Part shown: positions 33,225 to 45,802 of the stretch, in pieces | Layout: each line of letters begins with the position of its first letter | Numbering within the stretch: position 1 is the first letter of the stretch | Assembly (NCBI RefSeq): GCF_003473485.1 | Contig: NC_053048.1 | Location: forward strand, 42,838,755 to 42,902,754 | Direction: 5' to 3' | Length of the DNA stretch: 64,000 nt | DNA from: Medicago truncatula | Lineage: Eukaryota; Streptophyta; Magnoliopsida; Fabales; Fabaceae | Program-made: the position numbers and the translations under genes | Notes under the pieces: generated by a model | Told to the model about the DNA's origin: nothing | The model's database searches: none | Seen by the model: only the letters and a program-made list of their open reading frames with translations

Positions 33225-34091
33225 ATATTAAATTAACCTTATTACCCATTCATTAGCTTGTGTCTCACTATCACGAATAAATGTTATTTGTACAACCTCT
33301 TGTGATAACTTTTAAACAACTCATTATTATACTTTCAATGTGTTCTTACCTTCTCTCTTTATTTTTCTCTATTTTTTTCAACCAATAAAAAGAAGAAGAA
33401 AAATATTGTCTCAAAAGTTATCACAAAATTGTTTTACAAATATTATTACTCCTGTCATAAATGTAAAATAGAATATGTTGTTTTAAAAGTAAAATAGATA
33501 ACAATAACTTATTTTGGTCATGGGGGACCATTGCAATAATACTAGTTGTTTTTTGTTTATTTTCAACTTAACAAGTTGTTATTGTTAGAAGAAATTAAGA
33601 ACCAAATGAGTAGTTTCAGTTAAAAGAAGTAGAAGCTCACATCAGGAAAATAAGCATTAAACCAACAGCACAACAAGTTTGAAGTTCGAGAAGGTTGGTG
33701 GCATTTGACTTTTGTTTGCTCTGCTTGCTTTCCTGTACTTGTTATGGAAGCTTCGTTTGGAAGAGCACACCTGTGACAAAGATGAATGTGATGTGAGGAT
33801 GTAAGCTTCGTTTGGAAGTACATGGCGTGAGTATTTTTTTTTTTTAATTGGGTATTCTCTACGCTTAACAGCATAGACTGACTAATCCCCAAATTGGGTA
33901 GAACCACAATGAGTAGCAAAGCTCTCTTTTAAAATATTTAACATTGTTATATGTAGTTCTTTAACATGTGTTCTTAAGGGTCTAAAGATGTATGTTAATG
34001 AACTTAAAAGTAAAAATTTTGTATTTAAAATAACACAAATTTATATATTCTTAAGGAACTTAGATATTCGACTTTTGAGACACAATTATTG
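33225..34091. other. Spacer without a recognisable gene
   Basis: AT-rich sequence. A 99-codon minus-strand open frame at 33620-33919 has no recognisable motif and is probably chance. The GCTTCGTTTGGAAG phrase is repeated near 33747 and 33807. Confidence 0.5.
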
Positions 34092-34093
34092 TA

Positions 34094-34240
34094 CTCCTTT
34101 CGATCACATTTATAAGCAAAATACAACTTTTTAGATTAATTGAATAACTAATGTATATGACCTATATATAAGTCAAATACATTAGTTATTCAATTAATCT
34201 AAAAAGTTGTTTCTTTTCTTATAAATGTAATCGAAAGGAA
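34094..34240. mobile_element. Stowaway MITE, near-perfect hairpin
   Basis: The two halves are inverted copies over about 65 bp each (CTCCTTTCGATCACATTTATAA and its mate ending CGAAAGGAA), with a short loop near 34155-34175. TA flanks both ends (34092-34093 and 34241-34242). Confidence 0.85.
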
Positions 34241-34661
34241 TAAGTTTTATAACATATGCCCTTCTGGGCTTACAAAACATTGGAACTCACCAAACTCTTT
34301 AATAGGGCTATGTCTCGTTAATCAAACCTTCTACTTTAAACTAGAAATAGAAAACAATTTGATCCATTTATGTGGGTTTGAAAAAAGGAGGCGGAGAGGA
34401 AGAGGTTGGAGAAGAAAGGTCAATTTCAAATCCTTATAATTGATATCATATGTACTTATATGAAATGAAAGACGCATCGATATTTAATGGTACAACCTCC
34501 GATTCCACTTAACTGAAAAAATATTAGTGTGTTTGTTGTCATTCAATAAGAAAAAGATGCTCATATAATGATCCCATTTAAATGTACTTCTATGGCATGA
34601 AAGTCGCATGGATGCTTGATGGTACAACATCAGTAAAAAAAGATCCCATTTAATGACATAC

Positions 34662-36291
34662 GGTGCCATTTACTATGCACAAGCAAAAGACTTGTGTATG
34701 ATACACAAGTTGTGTAAAGTTTTCTTAAAAATTGATTTGGACCGTTGATATAATATTATTATATGTCAACGGTCTAGATCCGTTACCTGCAACCTTTTTG
34801 TGACTTGCTCTTGAGATATAATGAACAGTAAATGTGACCCCACTTAATGATTAAATATCAATATTTTATTCAGTTTTTTTTAACCATGGTATTGGGTCTG
34901 GGCTTTTGTTTTAGCAGCAAATAACATCGGGTTTAACTGTAAATCGATTTACTGACCTTTTATAGCTCTTGCTTCAATTTCCCTTATTTTCCAATTCAAT
35001 TTCTGAACACTGTGCTGTTTGTTAATGATTTTGGTTTTCTAACCTCTCCATTCAACCGCTTCCCAGATCCAACCTTGTTCAATTTCCCGTTGGTTTCAAT
35101 TTTATACTTGTTTTGAAAGTGATTTTCTACCTTCTTCAATTTTGTTTTGGTTTCACTTTTGAATTAACTTTGTGAATTAGTTTCAATATTAATTTTCCCA
35201 GAACCATAATCAAAATCAAAATAAAAGGAAAAAAATTGAAAATTGAAAAGGGCAACCGATTTGTTATGTTGTTCCATCTCTTGTTTCAATTTATAATGTT
35301 GTTTGGTGACCTGTTGCATGCTGGAAATTTTGATTAAAATTCTTTTTTTACAAAGTTAAATACATATGTGTTATTAAATGAATACGAAGGTGAAGACTTG
35401 GAAGTGTTGATGAATAACTATTCGACTTGCCAAGTTAAAGTTACGCTTGTTTTTGTTGGCACTGGTTTCTTTAATTATAGTGAACATTATGCCAGTGTTT
35501 GTAATGTACACATGATTTAAATTTATAGTCTTGGCTTCTTGATAATTAATTATTGGATGTGGTAGTTAGTCATGTGAATCTAAAGCTGTATAGTCATGTT
35601 TATGGTTTAAATTAAAATGAGATGCAATGTGGATTTATACAAATCTAGGCTTTCTTCAAGTTCATCCATAAGAAGTGCAGATTCCTTGCCTGAATTATAG
35701 GTGTTTTACGAATTATTTTTAATTGATTTTGAAATAACATGAATGGGGAAAGGGGAAATCGATTTACTGACTTTTTCTAGTTCCTGATTCAATTTCGATT
35801 CAATGTCTGAACACTGTGTTGTTTGTCAAGGCTAATTGGTTTTTTAATTGGTTTCAATTTTAATTATCCATTAACCATAATCAAAATTGAAGGGTGGTGG
35901 TGTCAACACCAGATCGGATTCCAATTGCAAATTTGGAGCTATAAGATTCAAACACGGCGGTGCTCGGAGACAACACGGTGGTTCAGTGGCGGTGGACAAA
36001 AAGTTTGGATGGGGTTTGCTTGGTTCTGTTCATGTGCAAACAAGAAAGAATGAAAGTCATGAAAACTTGTTGTTTCTAATGACAGCATGTTGCTAATTTC
36101 TAAAACAATTGTTGTTTCAGATATGGGGGTGCATCCAGCAAAAACAAAAAAACTATTATTTGAGATTAAAATATGTTGCTTTTTTTTTTAATGGGATTTA
36201 TTTACAAACAAGTTGAAACCGGCACTTGCCCTTCATTACTTAGTTTGTGCATGCTACACAAGTTTTACACTTGTGTAGGCTAAATGCCACC
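34662..36291. mobile_element. Non-autonomous Mutator-like element, 1630 bp
   Basis: The 9-bp TSD ATGACATAC lies at 34653-34661 and 36292-36300. Imperfect TIRs of about 55 bp start GGTGCCATTTA and end TAAATGCCACC. The interior contains two diverged direct copies of one segment (about 34945-35035 and 35757-35830, sharing AAATCGATTTACTGAC and CTGAACACTGTG). It also has a more GC-rich stretch at 35885-36060 with an open plus-strand frame (FGAIRFKHGGARRQHGG). That patch could be captured host DNA; I cannot name a donor gene. Confidence 0.75.
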
Positions 36292-36363
36292 ATGACATAC
36301 TACTAAACATAATTTGATGCATGTCTACAACTTGTATCGACTCATAGTGTATATCAACAATAC

Positions 36364-37448
36364 GGATCCGGATTCAGCAACTTTTTGGTGGGAAAAGTTA
36401 TATGACTTTGTTCAATATCTATCATTGGTTTAATCTCTTGGTTCAGATTTTGACACATGTTCCAACCTTTTTTTTATGAAAAAACAAAGTAAAACTCAAA
36501 TTGAGATCAAGGACTCATAAAACACAGCCCGTAGCCATGATCCATCACCTCCTTCCACAAACCGCCGTTGCTGCTGCTCGCCGCCACTTACTGGGTATCT
36601 CTCGCCGCCGCTTTGTATACACTATTTTTTTTAAAATGCCATAAAGGACAAAATGAAATGAAAATACACACCATATGATTGAAGAAAACACGCAAGGTTA
36701 CAGAGTACACGGGTAATGAAATGAAAACAACCGTGCTTGCGCACAGTACACGAAAGAAATACAGGCTTATGAAATAAAAAAGGGTATTGGCATTGACAGG
36801 AATGAACAAGGAAATTAAAATGGTTATGAATTTCTACATTATATTCTCTAGTATCTCAAAAATTCTTTCAATGTGTTGGACAGAATCATCTTTACAGAAG
36901 AAAAATTGAGACATTAGAAAATACCAGTAAGCTGTGATTTTTACCCAGTAAACAACCTTGACTGAACGATGAAGAAGGGAAGATGGGCGGCACACGACAA
37001 GCAGGGAGGCGGCGCACAGCGGTCAACAGCAGGTTGAAGGCGGAGGTTTGTGGAAGGGGTGATGGGTACGGATCTCAATTTGATTTTTGCTTTTGTTTTT
37101 AATTAAAAAAAGGTTGGAACATGTGTCAAAATCTGAACCAAGAGATTAAACCAATGGTGACTTTGTTCAACCATGTGGTACCTTTTTAAATATCAAAATA
37201 CTCATTTTTTTACCTATATTTTTTCGCGTTCTCAACTAAATGGTTCAGCACAAGGCATATGACTGATATATTTTTGGTATTGAACAAAGTCACATAACTT
37301 TTCCTACCAAATAGTTACCAAATCCGGATCCCAGCAACACACAGTTAACAAAATATATCAGTCATATGCCTTGTGTTGTACCATTTAATTGAGAACGCGA
37401 AAAAATATAGGTAAAAAGATGAGTATTTGATATTTAAAAAGGTACCAC
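36364..37448. repeat. Interleaved inverted repeats (two TIR elements)
   Basis: Pair Y: left arm 36364-36470 (GGATCCGGATTCAGCAAC...TGTTCCAACC). Its mate is split into 37111-37166 and 37278-37331. Pair X: left arm 37175-37272 (GTGGTACCTTTTTAAATATC...), right arm 37352-37448. The order is Y-left, Y-right part 1, X-left, Y-right part 2, X-right, so the two palindromes cross instead of nesting. GC-rich sequence at 36540-36610 and 36980-37060 lies between the Y arms. Confidence 0.7.
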
Positions 37449-37966
37449 AGGGTGGCCGTTAAACCACAGATAGTTAATACAAAAGTTTACGCTCTTCTCC
37501 TTTATAAGATGATTGAATCATAATACCACCCTCTTCATTTCTTATATCTTCTACTTCCGTTTTACTGTTCGAAATCTTCTCCAGAGGGTCTTGCAACCTT
37601 ATATTGCAACAAAAGTAAACAACCAAAGCAGTTCAAATAAAGTTGCCAATCGATATCAGAGGTATAATCAAATGAAATGGACAGACAACAAAGGTGCACC
37701 AACGATTTCATCACCTTTATAGGATAAAAGTATTATCTTTTCATCAAGGTCTAGCGAGGTGATTATATCTATGAATATGGTACCTCTCCACTCTCCAGTC
37801 TCCCCTAAATACTTGAATGAGGAGGCTTTCATTTCAAAATAATTATAGTTATTACGAGACGCTTTCATTTCAAACAAAAAGTATACAAAAGTTCAATAAA
37901 TCTAATACAGCAATTTCAACTTTCAATGACATCTAGGTTGTTTAACATCACCGGTACTGTTTTGTT
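37449..37966. other. TFIIB 3' flank
   Basis: Contains the presumed 3' UTR of TFIIB on the minus strand. A short direct repeat GAGGCTTTCATTTCA / GACGCTTTCATTTCA is at 37820-37875. No other gene seen. Confidence 0.5.
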
Positions 37967-40900
37967 TCAAGGGCTGCAAAGGTTCTTCAGATCCTCTTCC
38001 TTTGCATACCAGTTTGGTATTATCTTTGAAACATGGGGATAGAGATCCTTGTATGAGTTCCTAATGGTTCCTTCTGCAACTCCTGTAGCAACTGATATAT
38101 CTGCAACATAGAAATGGGTTACGTACAAGTATGCAATAACTTCAGCAATTAGCTACCATAAAAGAGACATGAGAACATAGCTTAAATATACAGAGGATTT
38201 GTTTTTCAATCACATGTGGTTCCCACAAAATTTCTCTAATTACACACACACAAATTGTAACATCAGTATTCAATATATGTATAATATATAGTATGGCAAT
38301 TGATCACATAATTCAGTGGAGCAGCAGCCAAATGTCCTTTTGCAAACGACGGATCCACAGTTCAAATCCTGGTGAAGTGTTTTTTACATTCCCTTGAACG
38401 TCTTAAAAAATTTGTTTAAAAAATAACAAATGATTTTTGCTTAAACAGAGTTCCCTGTTTTCAAAACAATTATTGCCACTGAACCGGGTGCAATATATAA
38501 GATCCAATAAAAAATTCATCCACACTCCCACCACTTTTAGGAACTTATTTGAAGTCAAATTCAAGACCAAATAAAATTCATGTCATCAATGCTATGGAAT
38601 TGGAGAAGCAATTTTCACAAACAAATAAAACAATCAATCCGTTTGTATTTCATGTTTTCCAAGAACTGTCACAGACCCTCCCTCAAAAAAAAATTAAAAA
38701 AAATGCCACTGACCTTTGAGAGGTTTTTTATCATCTGAGAGCTGAGTAATGATGTATATAACTGCTGCAGCAATTGATATGGGACTTCTCCTGGAAGATT
38801 AAATGTTATTAGTATTGTATCAACAGTAGTATTATAATATACATCTCAGTATTATGAAAATGTAAAGAATCCATAAAAATTAAAGGTGCTGCGAAATAGA
38901 CTGAAAGTTTATGATAAATAATTGAACCTAAATATGAGAATGTAAAGAATCCATAAAAATTAAGGTGCTGTGAAATAGACTGAAAGTTATAATTGAACCT
39001 AAATAGGTGAACCATCATTACATATGGTTTCACACCAGACACCACCAAATTTAACAGTAGATATAATAATTTTAAAATAAGTTGTTCTAACTCATAGAAT
39101 GACTGATTGAATAGCCCAGTTGAAATATTTCAAAAATTACAAAGTTGTCCTTTTCTCTCAAAACTCAACCTCAACCTCCTGCAGTCCTACGTAGATGTAC
39201 TCAGGTCATTGATGGCATAAGTGCCATCCGATCGACAACTAAACTAAACCATTCACTCTCACTTCTAAAGGATTCCACCCGGCCTTTATTCTACTAGAGT
39301 TGTCTGTGCAGTATAATTTGCATTTTGGTAGCATCTTACGATGCTTGTAACAATCTTAAGTTTTGTTTCCAAAATATAAAGAACAGTCTTAAAAGCCTAC
39401 ACCCCATCCTAGGTAGGATCTTGATCTTGACAACAATGAGTTAGGGTTAAATCTATAACCCTAAACTAAAGCTAATACTGTTGGATGGTGATTTCATTTT
39501 ATCAGAGAAACCCTACCCAGCCCAGAGTTCTCACTTTTGCCACCTAAGTTTTCTCTTAGAAGCTGCACTATATGACAAGCCAGTGAATATCTATTTCATT
39601 ATTTATTTTAAGTCTAAAGAAAAAAGTCAATCAAAAATTTACCTTATATCAAATTCTTCGGATTTCTGAACAGATTCCTGAGCAGCTTTAACAGCTTGAT
39701 GATTCATACCAAGATTAGAACAAAATCGTCTCTAAAATTTGAGGTGAAAAATATATTAGTAATAATACAAAGATAAGATTTATTTGATGAGTTATACACA
39801 TTGATTGAAGTAGAAAGCTGTGCTGCACAAGTACACGGCAATAAAGAAAACTCACCATAAAGTCCCCAGCATGAATTGTTCCCATTTCAACAGATTGACC
39901 GCCATTCTCCAAACCCAGTTGTTTCACTATGTATTCTTTTGCGCGGCCAATTTCCTTCTTGGTGGCTCCATTGGCAATTGAGCAAATTTCTATTTGAAAT
40001 TCACCAGGGTTCAGGGAAGCTCATGTATACAGGGAAAAATGTATAGGGAAGCATCTATATGTTAAAAGAATCATAGGATGTACCCTTTACGGTGCGTGGC
40101 TTGTCTTCTTGTCGACAAGCAATGTAGAGGCAAGCAGCCAATAATGCGTCCTGATTTCTTCCCCTGCTAGACTTCTGATCTTCAACCCGCTTATATATCT
40201 CATTAGCTCGGTCCTACAAATCGATAGCATAAGAAACATGAGAGAAATAAAAAACACTAGCTTTACATGGAAATCAAAGTTTAAGATTAAAAAACTACAA
40301 CTTTTTCAAGGTGCAATTGATACAATACAAATAATCTAAATATAGTTACAGCATGCTTCACACGTCAGAGGATATCAAAAAACATTATCTAGCCCTTCTT
40401 CTCTGTTAGATAGCATTCAGTATCACTCATCATCACTCAATTAAAAACTTCTGGAGCAGTTTCACTTTCACCAATTTATAACAAAGTGAACTTCCTGTGA
40501 AAATTTTAAACCGCTCATAAATTTTCAAAACAGGGTTTGAATGTTTGGCTCCCAGAACTTCTACACCATTCTCAACAAATTTCTCCAAAAAAGGTTCAAA
40601 AAGGTCAAAATCCAACAATGCAAATTGCAAACCACGTCAAAAGAAGCATTGCAGTCTCTCTCTCTTTTTTGGAATAATACACACTATAAACTCTCATCAA
40701 ACTACAACTAGGAAGCCCCAATACTCCAAAAATGCCAAAGTATTGGTGCCTGACACGTATCCGACACTGATACGTGTCTGATAAGTCCCAGGGAAGTATC
40801 TGAGAATTAAAGTTCATTTTAAAAAATTAAAATGACCGATACGTTTATGATACGGCTGGAAAGTACAGAGGATACGGCTGGGTGCATCTGATACTCACGG

Positions 40901-41982
40901 GATACGCAAAATGGCACGGGAACACAGGCGGTCCTTTTCATCAAAAAAACAAAACACGCCTTTTGTTTAAAAGCTAGGGTTTTCTTTTCGTCATCCTTTC
41001 CACATAACCCTCTCCTCCCGTTAACACCGCTCTCTTTCTCACCTCTGGTAATTATACTTCCTCCTCTCTTTTTTTCCAGTTTTTATGTTAGAAGCCGATT
41101 CAATGCTACAACTACTTATCTTAATAAGTGGATCTTACAATAACTTAGAATAAGAGACCAAGAGAGTATATAACTTAACATATGCCACAACCACAACAAT
41201 AGATGCGTACATGCCACAATAGTGTTTGACACCGACACGTGTGATTACATTGAATTATGTCATTTTTCTCAAATTATTATCATTGTCAATGTGTCAGTGT
41301 CAATCTGTACTTCACAGACAAGGTTCATGAAACTTCCATTATATCGATTAAACGAATGTGAATGACAAAATAAATAACAGTCCAAAATAGAAGGCGAAAT
41401 ACACATACCTTGATGGTCGGAACCAGTCCCAACCTGAAAAAATTTCATCAGCGATCAATGTCAGCAAAATTCACATTTGCCTCAATCATAAATCAAAACA
41501 ACTAAAATTAATCTGATACGATAATAATAAACATAAATACATCAAAATTACGAGAGTTCAATTCACCCATAATAATTCAAAAATTTACGTTAATCAATTC
41601 AATACAATCACACAAAAACCCTAACTAACCTTTCAGCCATAGTACCAATAGTTTTGAACGCAAGGATCAATCCACGATCGGGATTAGAACCGCGATTCTG
41701 CCAACGGCCGAGAGAAGACGAGAGAAAATCACCGGAAGCACCGTTAGGCTTAGCAATGACGGTGGAGAGACCACCATCGGTAAGGAGAGGGTTACTGGGA
41801 CCACCGACACGAACGGGATCGTTATCACCGGATTCGTTGGCGAAGGTTCGCCACTCGGAGGTTTCATCGATGGAGTGAGATTCCAAGACGAGACCACACT
41901 CCGAACAGACTGCATCGCCGGCGGAGTGGTCGAACACCACCTCCGTCGCTCGCTTGCAGTCGCTGCAAAACGCATCGGACAT
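37967..41982 (-). CDS. TFIIB: Transcription initiation factor IIB (TFIIB), seven exons
   Basis: Exons on the minus strand: 41982-41630, 41433-41409, 40213-40084, 39989-39856, 39731-39643, 38790-38714 and 38100-37967. All introns have GT-AG ends and phases agree, giving 942 nt, 313 aa plus stop, the usual plant TFIIB length (about 312). An N-terminal zinc ribbon has Cys6, Cys9, Cys26 and Cys29; then the B-reader/linker region, and two cyclin-like repeats (about 113-200 and 210-295), the second including [14 protein letters not shown] and [15 protein letters not shown]. Family role: TFIIB binds TBP at the TATA box and positions RNA polymerase II in the nucleus. The ATG at 41982 precedes the zinc ribbon. 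The second exon is only 25 nt. Nothing suggests damage. Confidence 0.96.
38859..39008. repeat. 70-80-bp tandem duplication in a TFIIB intron
   Basis: AATGTAAAGAATCCATAAA...GACTGAAAGTT...TTGAACCTAAATA occurs twice in a row (about 38859-38938 and 38939-39008) with a small deletion in the second copy. It lies in intron 5 and does not touch the splice sites. Confidence 0.85.
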
Positions 41983-42189
41983 GGTTCCGAGTTTTTCTCT
42001 CTCTAGGGTTTCAAGAAGAAATGATTTTTTTTTGTCTTAATTTTTTTTTCAGTTGTTATAGATCGATTAGAAAGTGAGATTTTCCATTGATGTGTTAATT
42101 GTGTTTTTTTCGGTTATCTTGTGAGAGCGTTTGAAATGTAACGGAAGATAAATTAATGGAGGATTTGATTGAAGATGTGTGTTTGGTGG

Positions 42190-42197
42190 TATTTATA
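42190..42197 (-). promoter_or_regulatory. TATA box of TFIIB
   Basis: Minus-strand TATAAATA about 210 bp upstream of the ATG, which leaves room for a 5' UTR of roughly 180 nt. Confidence 0.6.
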
Positions 42198-42404
42198 GGC
42201 GGCGTTGTAAGAAATTACCTAAAATAGAAAATAAAATAATAATTGAAAAAGGAGTGGGTTTGGTTTGTGAGACGGGTAGGATTGGGAAGATCATGCTACT
42301 TTGGTGAGTCCTGATTTACTTCATTTATTTATACATTTTAGCTAAAAGATGATAACTTGATAAGTTGTGAACTTTGGGAGGGACGATGCATATCATATAT
42401 TCAA

Positions 42405-42570
42405 TGGAAATCTTAACCAATGTTCCCGGACACTAGTTAAGGTCTTTAAAAGGTAACTTAAAAATACGTGTAATCAATAAATTGAAAATTGACATATTTG
42501 ATTTTTTTATAAAATAATTTCTTTTTTTGAAATCCTTAAAGAATGTCCCGGAGACATTCGTTAACAAGAC
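42405..42570. mobile_element. MITE of the GTTAAC(N)AGTG family, copy 1
   Basis: Inverted ends CTTAACCAATGTTCCCGG and CCCGGAGACATTCGTTAAC around an AT-rich core. Relatives lie at 43841-44003, 61411-61570 and 61859-62050. Confidence 0.6.
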
Positions 42571-42748
42571 CCTATATTCAATTATCAATTGGATGAGGAA
42601 TGATAACAACACTCATTTTCTAAAACACTCTCTTTGATTGGTAATTTGATAAATAGAGCAAATTCAAACTCGTTGGGTTGAGACTCTTAATTAAGAACTC
42701 TGAGTTTTTCTACTTTATTATCATCTCTTATGTTTTAGTTCTGATATT

Positions 42749-43076
42749 TGTAACATCTCATATTGTTTTTAGGATTGCCGACTAACTCTACAAACTAACA
42801 CGAGTCTTTTTAGCGTATTTTGTCCTCACTCACACGTTTAACTGTGAAGTTCTTATGGAATGGGCTATTTAAAAGAAGAGGCATCTTGTTGATATATGTA
42901 GTACCAAACAATTCTTTTAAGCTTTCCTTCAACCATGGAGTCTCATACTTGCACTGCCTTGGGATCCCTCTCATTCCGGTGTGATTTGGTTCGTCTATAA
43001 ACTTTCGAGAGCCGCTCATTATCATGCATTGTGCACCGACGGCCACTCATTGCCTTCGTTAACCTTGGGTGTTACT
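42749..43076. repeat. Unclassified repeat with TGTAACATC...GGTGTTAC ends
   Basis: A 330-bp block with LTR-like or TIR-like termini and a more GC-rich core than its surroundings. The 78-codon minus-strand open frame inside (GIPRQCKYETPWLKESL) is not a protein I recognise. I saw no TSD. Confidence 0.35.
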
Positions 43077-43626
43077 ATATTCATTCTAATTCTTTTTGGT
43101 TTTGAATTTAGGGCATGTTTGGATTAGCAAATTTGAATTTATCTATTGAGAGAATTATTTATAAAACTATCTACTAGAATTTATGTAAACAAATTTTGAT
43201 GTGTTTGTTCATAAACTGTTTCCAACTTATTTTTATAAATCCTTTGGAATGGCCTGTGAAAACAGTTCAATGGTTATTGTGATCTTCCAAATTATAAATT
43301 TGCCAAAAACAATATTGTAACATCCCATAATTTTCTTCTATTATGTATTAATACTTATATATTTATTACTTTTAACATTATAAACTACAAATTAATTTTA
43401 TCATCTTATGATATTAATTAAGTGAGGGATGATGTTTCGAGATCTCTAGTATTTTATTCTACTTATTTATAATGTATAAAAATGTTTATCCAAAAATATA
43501 TATATCTTAGTAGGTAATTCTTGATATTTTGATTGGTTGTCGAGAGTTGATTTATCTCTCTATATATGATGTCTTATTTTATTTATATTATCACAGTAGT
43601 TGAAAAATGTGTGCCACTAGATATTA

Positions 43627-43753
43627 CTCCATCTGGTCCTATTTATAAGAGAATTTTGGGTCAACAAAAGTTGATGTATCTATTTAAAAATTCAGTCCAA
43701 ATACATTCACTTTTGTTGACCTAAATTTCTCTTATAAATAGGACCGGAGGGAG
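43627..43753. mobile_element. Stowaway MITE, 127 bp
   Basis: Termini CTCCATCTGGTCCTATTTA and TAAATAGGACCGGAGGGAG, TA on both sides (43625-43626 and 43754-43755), and a hairpin-forming interior with GGTCAACAAAAG / CTTTTGTTGACC. Confidence 0.9.
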
Positions 43754-43840
43754 TACTAGCTAGTAGTTATTGAGTTACTAAAAGGATCTTTTATCAAGGG
43801 GTGTGACACTTATGTCGCATGAATTAAATGATTAAAATTT

Positions 43841-44003
43841 GAGAAATGTTAACCAGTGCCCTCAGGACAATGGTTAAGGAAGCAAATATAGTAATATTGC
43901 ATCGGAACTTGTGCATTCAACTTCTCAAAAGTATAAAAAGTGATATTACTTTCTGTTGTTGGTTTCCTTAACCATTGTCCTAAGGACACCGATTAGCATA
44001 ACC
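43841..44003. mobile_element. MITE of the GTTAAC(N)AGTG family, copy 2
   Basis: Left end GTTAACCAGTGCCCTCAGGAC and right end GTCCTAAGGACACCGATTAGC. Inner arms GGTTAAGGAA / TTCCTTAACC are also inverted. Confidence 0.65.
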
Positions 44004-45594
44004 CTTAAAATTTTAGAGGAAGAATGAGAACCATCATTAACTAAAAGTGAGAGAATTATGGAAGATACTACTATTGACTTGGTGAGAGAGTTATGTGCAG
44101 TTACACTATTGAGAACAAATTTGTAACCACCCACCCACTCAAACACGACAACACTTCTCTCCAGACTTCATTACTACCCATTTTTCTCACTTAGGAAGCA
44201 GAAAACCAATTTGTAACCTACAGCCCTTTAATAGGAACACATCAACCCTTCTCATTTTATTATATATTTCATTGCTGGTCTTTACACTTAAAAATGAGAG
44301 AAAAACAATACATAGAGAGAGGAAGAGCTAGGCTAAGGAAAGGAGAGAGAAGGGACCCAAGGAAATTAAGAAGCAATCTTACGGGCTCACCAACACAAGT
44401 AAGAAACCTTGTATTACTCTTGTTCATTCTTCTAATTTTATTATTCTTAGGAAACAATTCAGTCTCCCCCATGTTATTAGAAAATATAATATGTTACACC
44501 AAGAGAGAAAGGAGAAAATCCTAATTTTTACTGGTTCATTAGAAACATTCTTCTGATCGAAATGAAAACTTTAATTTTTAGACCTATATGTTCGTTCATG
44601 TCTGTTTTGACCAATTTGAAAACAAATACTCCTTGAATTTATTATACAAATAGTAATCACTTCAATGGCGGGGGATAGTTTTTATCAACTTTATAATACT
44701 GTTCCTTTTAGTTCTTGTGATATTAAAGTTTTTTCTTAACAATATATAGTGCTGAAAGTTTTATTAGGTAGGTTGCAGATCCTTTAATGAGTATGGAAAT
44801 GAGCTTCAAGGTGCTAAAATTTTAAAGAAAAGTTTAGGATGTCTGTTTCTATTATAAACAATGTTATATGATTAGAATTAGTAGAAAATAATGCTATTTT
44901 ATTGTTGAAGTGAAACTAAGAACTATTTTCTCAAAATTTATAGACGAATCCAGAGGAAAGGTGGTAGAGTTGACGAGTAATATTAAATCCATGTTGTTGC
45001 TGGCTAGAAAATCATTCAGAGTTGGGAAAAACTCAAACTTTCACACACTTTGTTATTTATCTACTTGAATTTTTAACGTTGATAATTTGTCCCTTCTTAG
45101 AAAAAATCATAATCATTTTGAATCTAAATAAAAAGTGATATTTTTATATAAGATATTGTTTTTTTGCATACATCCTTAGCCAAACCATTTGCATAGAAAT
45201 AGTGTTATTAGTCTTGACACTAAGAATTAGTGGTGAATTATTTTGCGAAGGTATAGACATAGTGGAAAAGAGAACTCTTCAGGGAAATTTTAAGAGTTGT
45301 TATTGCAAAGGTAAGGGCATCACTCCACGTGCTTCCGTACGTGTATATGTGTATATAATTGTGTTGTGATAATTATCATATTGGTGTTGTTTTGAAATGA
45401 ATGATTATGTGTTATATATTGGTGTTGTGATAATTATCTTGGTGGTTTGCTTTGATATGAATATTTATGTGTTATTATTTGTGTGGTGTTGTTTTAACAT
45501 AAATACTCTTTGTTTATGGATGCATAACCTTAACTAACTAAATGGTAATTCTAGACTATATCCAAAGGTGGTATACTAGACTTAGATTTAAGGA

Positions 45595-45802
45595 GTTATT
45601 ATTCAATGGTGGGGTATTTACAGAGACATTCATGCATTAGATGACTCAGACAAATGTCCAACGGTGGGGTACTGAACATCGAGTTTTAGGAGTTATTACC
45701 CAATGGTGGGGTAGTGACGATTCATATGCATTAGATGATTCAAAAAAATGTCCAATGGTGGGGTATTGCCCAATGGTGGGGTATATTGTCCAATGGTGGG
45801 AC
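45595..45802. repeat. Imperfect repeats of CCAATGGTGGGGTA
   Basis: Six or seven copies of a 14-bp unit at irregular spacing, some with a longer period that includes ATGCATTAGATGA. They lie inside the 3.1-kb LTR-like element. Confidence 0.8.

Noticed and set aside
40740..41300. CGATACG / CACGTGTC-rich stretch in TFIIB intron 2, considered as a regulatory array
   Set aside because: It resembles a dispersed plant repeat, and the motif spacing is irregular. The splice sites around it are normal, so it is just intron content.
45595..45802. CRISPR-like array (repeated CCAATGGTGGGGTA units)
   Set aside because: Eukaryotic transposon context, irregular spacing and no spacer-like uniformity; a simple imperfect repeat explains it.
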